Program-made: the position numbers and the translations under genes | NCBI GenBank assembly: GCA_018623655.1 | Contig: JAAZVG010000101.1 | Coordinates: 1-5,769, forward strand | Length of the DNA stretch: 5,769 bases | Origin: Flavobacteriaceae bacterium | GTDB taxonomy: Bacteria > Bacteroidota > Bacteroidia > Flavobacteriales > Flavobacteriaceae | Direction: 5' to 3' | Part shown: one piece after another, positions 1 to 5,769 of the stretch | How the letters are laid out: the number at the start of each line of letters is the position of its first letter | Numbering within the stretch: position 1 is the stretch's first letter | Notes under the pieces: generated by a model | What the model was told of the DNA's origin: nothing | What the model saw: only the letters and a program-made list of their open reading frames with translations | Databases searched by the model: none

Positions 1-1851
1 GAACAAATCGGATTATTACATGATTTTGATCTAGACACTTTAGTAGAAAAACTCAGTAATAAAGCCATCAATGCACTCATAAACGGTGTAAAGGAGACCA
101 TTAATATACCGTCGAAGACACTAGGGGTGACCAGAAATTATCAGGTAGATTATGAAGGTATTGGTTCCTTTATCCTAAATCAGTACGACACATCAAATTC
201 AACCTCCATTCGTCGATGGGCATCTAAATATTTAGAACAGCAAACATGTGAGGATTGTGGTGGTTCACGTTTAAACACAGAAGCTTCATACTTCAAAATT
301 GCCGATAAAACCTTATCCCAATTAGCAGCTTATGATTTAGGTGAACTTTTTGACTTTTTTGAAACTATTGAAGAATATCTCGGTGAACGAGAACAGATTA
401 TAGCAGAAGATCTCTTAAAAGAAATTCGTAGTCGAATTCGATTTATGCTAGATGTAGGCCTCGATTACCTCTCTCTAAATCGAAGTTCAAAGTCGCTATC
501 TGGTGGCGAATCACAACGAATAAGATTAGCCACTCAAATCGGTTCACAACTCGTGGGTGTACTATACATTCTAGATGAGCCCAGCATTGGTCTTCACCAA
601 CGAGATAATATGAAGCTCATAAAGGCGTTGTCTGATCTTAGAGATTTGGGCAACTCAGTGCTTGTGGTTGAGCATGATAAAGATATGATGCTAAAGGCGG
701 ATCAAATTATTGACATCGGTCCTGCGGCGGGCAAACAGGGGGGTGAAATTATTTTTCAGGGAGATCCCGAAGAATTGAGAAAAGCGAAGACTCTAACCGC
801 TTCTTATCTTTCTGGATCCCTTGAAATTCCGATTCCATTGAAGAGAAGAACACCAACAAATTTTATAAAGCTTGAAGGGTGTAAAGGGCACAATCTCAAA
901 ACTATTTCTATTGACATTCCATTGGGAGTTTTAACTGTTGTATCTGGAGTTTCAGGTAGTGGCAAGTCTTCTCTTATTAATCAAACCCTCTATCCTATAA
1001 TGAATGCCTACTATTTCAATGGAGTAAAAGAACCACTACCCTACAAAAAGATAACAGGACTCGAACTCTGTGATAAGGTAATTGACGTCAATCAATCGCC
1101 TATTGGAAGAACTCCGCGCTCAAATCCAGCGACCTACACCGGAGTATTTAATGAAATTAGAAGTTTATTCGCAAAGACAACCGAGGCTGTAATCAGAGGT
1201 TATAAACCGGGTAGATTCAGTTTTAATGTTAAGGGTGGTCGATGCGAAACTTGTCAAGGAGCAGGTCTTAAGGTGATTGAAATGAATTTCTTACCTGACG
1301 TTCATGTACCCTGTGAAATTTGTTATGGAAAACGTTTTAATCGAGAAACTCTTGAAGTGCGATATCGAGGCAAGAGTATCGCCGATGTTCTAGAGATGAC
1401 TATTGAAGAAGCTACTGAATTCTTTCACTCTATTCCAAAGATCTATCGTATACTTCGTACTCTTAATGACGTTGGTCTAGGATATATCGCTTTGGGTCAG
1501 GCTTCTACAACACTCTCAGGAGGTGAGGCGCAAAGGGTTAAATTAGCAACTGAACTAGCGAAGAGAGATACAGGTAAAACCTTCTATATATTAGATGAAC
1601 CTACTACTGGATTGCATTTTGAAGATGTTCGGATACTGATGGAAGTACTTCAGCGATTGGTTGACAAAGGAAATACTGTTCTTATTATTGAGCATAATCT
1701 AGATGTTATTAAAATTGCTGACTATATTATTGATATCGGACCTGAAGGTGGTAAAGGTGGAGGAAAAATTATTGCCACTGGAACACCAGAAAAAGTGATT
1801 AAGAGTAAAAAAAGCTTAACAGCTCCTTTCTTAAAGCAAGAATTAAACTAA
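1..1851 (+). CDS. uvrA: UvrA, excinuclease ABC subunit A (5'-truncated by window edge)
   Basis: ATP-dependent DNA-damage sensor of nucleotide excision repair; with UvrB it locates distorted DNA in the cytoplasm before UvrC incision. The frame is open from base 1, giving 616 residues of a family of about 940, so roughly the first 320 (first Walker A, UvrB-binding region, first zinc module) lie upstream. Visible in order, in window residues: CEDCGGSRL (83-91); first ABC signature LSGGES (166-171), Walker B ending D192-E193 and H-loop H225; second Walker A GVSGSGKSS (316-324); C-terminal zinc finger C415, C418, C438, C441; second signature LSGGEAQ (505-511), Walker B D532-E533 and H-loop H565. 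Every motif is intact, so the visible part looks functional. The GTG at 127 is an internal valine codon, because matching UvrA sequence continues upstream of it. The stop lies 21 bases before the next gene. Whether this is the canonical UvrA or a UvrA2 paralogue cannot be decided without the N-terminal half. Confidence 0.97.
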   Translation, partial: EQIGLLHDFDLDTLVEKLSNKAINALINGVKETINIPSKTLGVTRNYQVDYEGIGSFILNQYDTSNSTSIRRWASKYLEQQTCEDCGGSRLNTEASYFKIADKTLSQLAAYDLGELFDFFETIEEYLGEREQIIAEDLLKEIRSRIRFMLDVGLDYLSLNRSSKSLSGGESQRIRLATQIGSQLVGVLYILDEPSIGLHQRDNMKLIKALSDLRDLGNSVLVVEHDKDMMLKADQIIDIGPAAGKQGGEIIFQGDPEELRKAKTLTASYLSGSLEIPIPLKRRTPTNFIKLEGCKGHNLKTISIDIPLGVLTVVSGVSGSGKSSLINQTLYPIMNAYYFNGVKEPLPYKKITGLELCDKVIDVNQSPIGRTPRSNPATYTGVFNEIRSLFAKTTEAVIRGYKPGRFSFNVKGGRCETCQGAGLKVIEMNFLPDVHVPCEICYGKRFNRETLEVRYRGKSIADVLEMTIEEATEFFHSIPKIYRILRTLNDVGLGYIALGQASTTLSGGEAQRVKLATELAKRDTGKTFYILDEPTTGLHFEDVRILMEVLQRLVDKGNTVLIIEHNLDVIKIADYIIDIGPEGGKGGGKIIATGTPEKVIKSKKSLTAPFLKQELN

Positions 1852-1872
1852 ATTCAAACTCAATCTGTACCT

Positions 1873-2556
1873 ATGTCAAGACAAGAGGAGAAAATCTGGA
1901 ACCAAATTAAAACGAATGATTCTTGGGCAATTTTCAAGATCATGGGTGAATTTGTAGAAGGATATGAGCGGATGGCTAAAATTGGACCTTGTGTCAGTAT
2001 TTTTGGATCTGCCAGAACCCCAGAGGATAACCCCTATTATCAACTGGGAAAAACTATAGCTGAAAGATTATCTAATGAAGGATTCGGTATTATAACGGGT
2101 GGAGGTCCTGGAATTATGGAAGCTGCCAACAAAGGAGCTAAAGAAAGTAAAGGCATCTCGGTAGGACTAAACATAAAACTTCCTTTCGAACAGCACCCCA
2201 ACGAGTATATCGACGAAGACAAGAATATTGATTTTGATTACTTCTTTGTGCGCAAAGTGATGTTTGTGAAATACGCCCAAAGTTTTGTGGTAATGCCTGG
2301 TGGGTTTGGTACTTTAGATGAGCTTTTTGAAGCACTTACCCTTATTCAAACCAATAAAATATTGACGTTTCCGATCGTTCTGGTTGGAAGGACCTTTTGG
2401 GGAGGTCTCATTGATTGGATTAAAGACAAACTTTTAGGTGAAAACAATATCAGTCCTGAAGATTTAGATCTAATACATCTTGTAGATACAGCCGATGAAG
2501 TAATCGAGATAATTACAAGCTTCTATAAAGGGAAAGATCTTCGTCCTAATTTTTAA
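1873..2556 (+). CDS. LOG-family (TIGR00730) Rossmann-fold nucleotide phosphoribohydrolase
   Basis: Cytoplasmic protein of 227 residues, within the usual LOG-family range. Known members cleave nucleoside 5'-monophosphates (cytokinin riboside monophosphates in plants and actinobacteria; AMP or other NMPs in many bacteria) to free base and ribose 5-phosphate. Visible motifs: FGSARTP (44-50) on the first Rossmann strand, GGGPGIMEAANKGA (76-89), R127-K128 before the next strand, and the hallmark PGGFGTLDE (142-150). Arg127 and Glu150 occupy the places of the family's catalytic Arg and Glu. About 38 mostly helical residues precede the core. The ATG at 1873 is the first start after the uvrA stop in the same frame and has no Shine-Dalgarno sequence, as is normal in Bacteroidota. 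It lies 21 bases after uvrA and one base before the next gene, so it is probably co-transcribed with both. The family assignment is firm. The substrate is not: there is nothing plant-associated nearby, so nucleotide salvage or clean-up is likelier than cytokinin synthesis. Confidence 0.93.
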   Translation: MSRQEEKIWNQIKTNDSWAIFKIMGEFVEGYERMAKIGPCVSIFGSARTPEDNPYYQLGKTIAERLSNEGFGIITGGGPGIMEAANKGAKESKGISVGLNIKLPFEQHPNEYIDEDKNIDFDYFFVRKVMFVKYAQSFVVMPGGFGTLDELFEALTLIQTNKILTFPIVLVGRTFWGGLIDWIKDKLLGENNISPEDLDLIHLVDTADEVIEIITSFYKGKDLRPNF

Positions 2557-2557
2557 G

Positions 2558-5344
2558 ATGACCCAACTTCGGTATTTATTTCTTTTTTTTATTGTAAGTA
2601 TTTATGCTCAGGAATCACCTCCTGTTCGACTCGTTGCAAACCTCAGTATTTTGGAGGATAAAAGCATTAGGGTATCTAGTGAATTAGAATTGACTCCTGA
2701 TTACTTCGTCTACAATGATTCGCTATATCTGTATGATTGGAACCATTCCTATTCGTCAAAAACAACACCACTTGCTAAATCCTTTAGACAAGTTTTTGAT
2801 CGAAGACTTCACCTTGCCGCCGAAAAAGATCGGGGTCGAACCAGCGAATTATCAATTTCAGTCAATAATGTAGCGGTTCCTTTTTCTCGCAAAGAATACG
2901 ATATTCTTGCCCTTAAACTGCCATCAAGAATATCGAACAACCCATTAACCTTAAAAATTGATTATCTACTTCATCTTCCTGATTCCAAATATACTGGGTA
3001 CGGAAAAACCCAGAATTCATTTATTCTTAAGAATCAGTTGATTATTCCAATACCCAAAGAAGATGAGCGACTAAGATTACATCACTATAGGCAGCGTGGT
3101 AATCAACGATCGGGAATTGTTTCTTACGATTTAAAAATAAACGATACCAGGGAAACTTTTATAAGCAGTGATTTAACCGATATTGGAGAAAATCATATTG
3201 GCGGCGTACTGGCATCTCCTCCCACTATAATCATTGATTATTCATCAAACACCACTAGATTCAGCAAACAACTACCCGAAATTATTATCACTAATTCCTG
3301 GTTATCCGATTTCGATAATATAGAAGTGGCTTTAGACCGAGTACTCCCTTTTCTAGAGAATTATTTATCGGGGTTCAGTTTCAGACCTCTTTTAATTTTA
3401 GAACAGGATTATAAGGAACGTCCACTAGTAGGGATAGATGATATTCCATCATTCATATCACCATATCCAGAAACTCTTATACAAGAGCTAAAACTAACCA
3501 AAACCATTGCCCGAAAGTTTCTTCAACTAAATTTTGACTCTAACCCTGAATTGGAGCAATTTTATATTGACGGTTTCTCTCAATATTTACTACAAGAGTA
3601 TGTTTCCTTTCGGTATCCAGATTTAACGTTTAGTGGAACGCTTTCCAATTGGTGGCCTATTAAAAAGTACTCTTTCAGTCAAATGAGTTTTAACAATCAT
3701 TTCCAATGGCTCGATAGATATATTGAAAATAAAAATTCAGATCAGTCTTTATTATCAAGGTCAGACCAACTACTTAATTACAATTGGCAAATTGCACACC
3801 CTATTCGCGCTGCCCAGCTTTTCGATTTAAGTATAAGCGATGATAATAAACTAGCCATCCGCTCTGCTTTAAAGTCCTATCAATTGAGTCAATATTTAAA
3901 AACAGGAGCTTCTGCCTTTGATTTAAAATGGTACCTCCCATCAAAGATCAATGCACCTATTATTGAGCGAAGAATTCTTAGTGAGAGAAATCATATTGAC
4001 TTTAAACTTAGTTTAGAAGAGCAGAAAGCAGGAATTGATTTTTTGAAAGTTACACAAAATGGTCCCTACGCGCTGCCCGTGAAGGTGGCTCAAATGAAGG
4101 GTGACTCTTTAATAGATAAAAAATGGGTTTACAATTCAAAACAACAACCTTTTGTTAATTTTAAAAATCTACCTGGTGTAAGGTATGTAGTTAATCCAAA
4201 ACTTGAATCACCCGAATTCAAGACAGATAACAATACCGTTAATCCACAATCTAAGCTATTCGCTAAGCCTCTTAAAATTCTTCCGTTTACAGACCTTCCG
4301 AGCCCTGCTCATAATAATTTATTCGTGACGCCCCAGGCGAACTTCAATCTTTATGACGGAATTGCAGCAGGATTAAGTTTTTCAAATCAGAGCTTACTTG
4401 ATAAACCCGTAGAATATCAAATAACCCCCCTTTATTCATCAAAAGAAAAAACAATTATTGGAAATTTTTCGATTTTAAAAAATCATTGGATAATGGATAG
4501 CAGTAGGACTCGTATCTCCTATGGAGTCTTTGGAGCGTCACAACATTTCAATGAGAATTCATTATACACCACTACAACTCCTTTTATATTGGTGAGCGGT
4601 CAAGATCCCGATTTAAACAAACGTCACAGAAAAGGGTGGTTGTTGCGATACCGTTCAGTTTCTAGGGATTATGATGGTAAATTGACAGATTTAGGAGTCC
4701 TTACAAATCCGGAATACGGTGTCTTCAATCTACGACATCAACAAAGCACTCAAAGCCTATTCGATTTTCAAAGCACTTTAGCAGATTTGCAAATTTCAAA
4801 TCGGTTTGTTCGGTTATCTGGTTCTTTAGAATACCGAAAGCTTTTTACAAATAATACACAACTAAGTGCACGACTATTTGCTGGAGTCTTCTTAAAGAAT
4901 AATACGACGGATGACTACTTTTCGTTCGGGGTCAACTGGCCAAACGATTATCTCTACGACTATAGTCTCATCGGACGGTCTGAGTCAAGCGGTTTTTTTT
5001 CTCAACAATTGGTAAGAGCAGAAGGGGCCTTCGTATCTGAAAACATTGACAACAAATATGCCAATAAAGGTTTAGTTACTTTAAGTACAGCCGTTAATCT
5101 ATATCGATTTATAGAAATTTATTCAGAAGTAGCGGTACAAAAAGACTTAGAGGAAGTGGCACAATTATATTACGGTTCGGGGGTAAGATTGAATTTAGTA
5201 ACCGATTTTTTAGAGATCTATTTACCCCTACACAATCAAAAAGGATTTGTTCCATTTGACGACAACTACCTTAGTCAAATACGGTTCGTATTAGCCTTAG
5301 AATTCGAAACACTAAGCCGACTCTTTACACGTTCCTTGTTCTAA
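2558..5344 (+). CDS. Exported M1 aminopeptidase-like protein with degenerate zinc site, fused to outer-membrane beta-barrel
   Basis: A 928-residue secreted protein. Residues 1-17 form a signal peptide (R5, then a hydrophobic stretch, likely cut after IYA, leaving Gln18). Residues ~20-240 are beta-rich, like the M1 N-terminal sandwich; ~241-460 resemble the M1 thermolysin-like domain; ~470-560 form another beta-rich domain. From ~590 to 928, alternating hydrophobic/polar strands (by eye about 14) with aromatic ends and polar loops, including NLYDGIAAGLSFSNQS, suggest an outer-membrane barrel. The zinc motif HExxH-x18-E appears as K315-T-I-A-R319-x18-D338-G-F: exact spacing, all three ligands and the catalytic Glu changed. 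No HExxH occurs anywhere, and the whole protein has no cysteine. It is therefore probably a pseudo-peptidase anchored in the outer membrane, with a binding or structural role (inference). The reading frame is intact over 2.8 kb, so it is not a decaying gene. The ATG follows the previous stop after one base, which suggests translational coupling. The M1 relationship rests on motif order and spacing, not a database search; the barrel is inferred from strand pattern. Confidence 0.75.
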   Translation: MTQLRYLFLFFIVSIYAQESPPVRLVANLSILEDKSIRVSSELELTPDYFVYNDSLYLYDWNHSYSSKTTPLAKSFRQVFDRRLHLAAEKDRGRTSELSISVNNVAVPFSRKEYDILALKLPSRISNNPLTLKIDYLLHLPDSKYTGYGKTQNSFILKNQLIIPIPKEDERLRLHHYRQRGNQRSGIVSYDLKINDTRETFISSDLTDIGENHIGGVLASPPTIIIDYSSNTTRFSKQLPEIIITNSWLSDFDNIEVALDRVLPFLENYLSGFSFRPLLILEQDYKERPLVGIDDIPSFISPYPETLIQELKLTKTIARKFLQLNFDSNPELEQFYIDGFSQYLLQEYVSFRYPDLTFSGTLSNWWPIKKYSFSQMSFNNHFQWLDRYIENKNSDQSLLSRSDQLLNYNWQIAHPIRAAQLFDLSISDDNKLAIRSALKSYQLSQYLKTGASAFDLKWYLPSKINAPIIERRILSERNHIDFKLSLEEQKAGIDFLKVTQNGPYALPVKVAQMKGDSLIDKKWVYNSKQQPFVNFKNLPGVRYVVNPKLESPEFKTDNNTVNPQSKLFAKPLKILPFTDLPSPAHNNLFVTPQANFNLYDGIAAGLSFSNQSLLDKPVEYQITPLYSSKEKTIIGNFSILKNHWIMDSSRTRISYGVFGASQHFNENSLYTTTTPFILVSGQDPDLNKRHRKGWLLRYRSVSRDYDGKLTDLGVLTNPEYGVFNLRHQQSTQSLFDFQSTLADLQISNRFVRLSGSLEYRKLFTNNTQLSARLFAGVFLKNNTTDDYFSFGVNWPNDYLYDYSLIGRSESSGFFSQQLVRAEGAFVSENIDNKYANKGLVTLSTAVNLYRFIEIYSEVAVQKDLEEVAQLYYGSGVRLNLVTDFLEIYLPLHNQKGFVPFDDNYLSQIRFVLALEFETLSRLFTRSLF

Positions 5345-5366
5345 TGTAAAGGGTTTGTTTATTTTT
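5319..5366 (+). terminator. Putative intrinsic terminator at the end of the uvrA operon
   Basis: An inverted repeat CTTTACA (5323-5329) / TGTAAAG (5345-5351) extends outward by a G-U, a C-G, an A-U and a G-U pair to a stem of about 11 pairs (5319-5329 with 5345-5355). The 15-base loop (5330-5344) ends with the stop codon of the upstream gene. A T-rich tail follows (5354-5366). The position exactly at the gene end fits a rho-independent terminator, but the stem is AU-rich, contains two wobble pairs and has a large loop, so termination may be partial. Confidence 0.45.
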
Positions 5367-5367
5367 G
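5336..5367 (+). promoter_or_regulatory. Putative Bacteroidota-type sigma-A promoter for the E1 gene
   Basis: TATTTTTG at 5360-5367 matches the Bacteroidota -7 consensus TAnnTTTG. A TTG at 5336-5338, 21 bases upstream, can serve as the -33 element. Transcription would then start near 5372-5375, leaving a leader of about 22-25 bases before the ATG at 5397. The -33 element falls inside the last codons of the upstream gene. T-rich sequence yields chance matches, but the fit, spacing and position are good. Confidence 0.6.
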
Positions 5368-5396
5368 CGACATCAAATTGATTTTTCAGTCAGCTT

Positions 5397-5769
5397 ATGC
5401 ACGATAATGAAATGACTTTTTCTGAATTTCGATCTCGACTACTAGAGGATTATCGAGTGGTTAGATTAAGCAGAGAATGTAGCTTATTGGGACGAAAAGA
5501 GGTACTTCTAGGTCGTGCTAAATTTGGAATTTTTGGTGATGGTAAAGAACTTCCACAAATCGCCTTAAGTAAATTTTTCAAACCTGGTGATTTCCGAAGC
5601 GGTTATTACAGAGATCAAACTTTAATGTTTGCCCAGGGCTTAATGAATCCTGTTTCTTTCTTTCATACCCTTTTTGGAACTACAGACTTAGCGCATGAGC
5701 CTATGAATGGTGGACGTCAAATGACTGGCCACTTTTCTACTGCGAACGTAGACCATCACGGAAACTGGA
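5397..5769 (+). CDS. 2-oxoacid dehydrogenase E1 component, ThDP-dependent (3'-truncated by window end)
   Basis: The first 124 residues of a cytoplasmic thiamine-diphosphate enzyme that decarboxylates a 2-oxoacid within a pyruvate or branched-chain 2-oxoacid dehydrogenase complex. Visible hallmarks of the E1 alpha-type N-terminus: an N-terminal helix, LLGRAKFGIFGDGKE (37-51), GDFRSGYYRDQ (64-74), whose YRD segment corresponds to the cofactor-facing YRDH/YRGH of E1 alpha chains, and EPMNGGRQMTGHFS (101-114), equivalent to the conserved Gly-rich, His-containing segment of the family. The wording resembles the Bacteroidota E1 in which alpha and beta parts are fused in one chain of about 800 residues, but the beta half is outside the window. 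The start is ATG 5397, with an in-frame TGA at 5379-5381 upstream; ATG 5412 is a possible later start. There is no Shine-Dalgarno sequence. It has its own likely promoter 52 bases or less upstream, so it is probably not part of the preceding operon. The exact 2-oxoacid substrate cannot be told. Confidence 0.85.
   Translation, partial: MHDNEMTFSEFRSRLLEDYRVVRLSRECSLLGRKEVLLGRAKFGIFGDGKELPQIALSKFFKPGDFRSGYYRDQTLMFAQGLMNPVSFFHTLFGTTDLAHEPMNGGRQMTGHFSTANVDHHGNW

Noticed and set aside
127..129. GTG as start of the uvrA reading frame
   Set aside because: The frame is open back to base 1, and this point lies inside the protein, just before the CxxCxGxRL segment well within known UvrA proteins; the real start is outside the window.
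2040..2335. Two short minus-strand open frames (2040-2222 and 2138-2335)
   Set aside because: Both lie wholly within the strongly conserved core of the LOG gene, and their translations show no recognisable domain; they are shadows of the coding strand.
1873..2556. LOG-like gene as a DprA/Smf-type DNA-processing protein
   Set aside because: The folds are related, but PGGxGTxxE with GGGxGxME and the length of 227 residues are those of LOG proteins, not of DprA.
4993..5000. Run of eight T inside the barrel region, and another at 2583-2590 in the signal peptide, as phase-variation switches
   Set aside because: Eight-base T runs are common in AT-rich coding sequence and encode ordinary Phe/Leu residues here; the frame is intact and no repeat-length variation can be seen from one sequence.
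5412..5414. Second ATG as the true start of the E1 gene
   Set aside because: It is possible, but ATG 5397 is the first in-frame start after the TGA at 5379 and leaves a sensible leader from the predicted promoter; five residues make no difference to the family call.
1..5769. A defence, toxin-antitoxin or mobile system built on uvrA, LOG and the membrane protein
   Set aside because: No nuclease, recombinase, direct repeat or toxin-like gene is present, and the genes look like housekeeping or envelope functions of uniform composition.

Overview
The window looks like chromosomal DNA from a member of the Bacteroidota, most likely a marine-type Flavobacteriia. The reasons are low G+C by eye, start codons without Shine-Dalgarno sequences, a TAnnTTTG-type -7 promoter element, an exported protein with a 'YAQ' signal-peptide end, and two proteins of a flavobacterial style (an M1-like domain fused to an outer-membrane barrel, and a 2-oxoacid dehydrogenase E1 of the Bacteroidota type). 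All four genes lie on the + strand and are packed tightly, with no gap over 60 bases. No RNA gene, CRISPR array, insertion sequence or origin was seen.

Layout: (1) 1-1851, the C-terminal two thirds of uvrA, the damage-recognition ATPase of nucleotide excision repair, cut by the window edge. (2) 1873-2556, a complete LOG-family (TIGR00730) Rossmann-fold protein, expected to hydrolyse nucleoside 5'-monophosphates to base plus ribose 5-phosphate. (3) 2558-5344, a 928-residue exported protein starting one base after the stop of gene 2. Its first ~560 residues follow the plan of an M1 (gluzincin) aminopeptidase, but the zinc and catalytic residues are substituted, and its last ~340 residues look like an outer-membrane beta-barrel. 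(4) An AU-rich hairpin with a T-rich tail at the stop of gene 3, overlapping a Bacteroidota-type promoter. (5) 5397-5769, the first 124 codons of a thiamine-diphosphate-dependent 2-oxoacid dehydrogenase E1 component, cut by the window end.

Genes 1-3 are probably one transcription unit: gaps of 21 and 1 bases, no internal terminator, and a terminator-like hairpin only after gene 3. Gene 4 probably starts a new unit. The functional link between DNA repair, nucleotide cleavage and an outer-membrane pseudo-peptidase is not evident from sequence. The most unusual item is the M1-like barrel protein, in which HExxH-x18-E has become KTIAR-x18-D with the spacing kept, suggesting a binding or scaffold role at the cell surface instead of proteolysis. 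Nothing here resembles a defence or mobile system.
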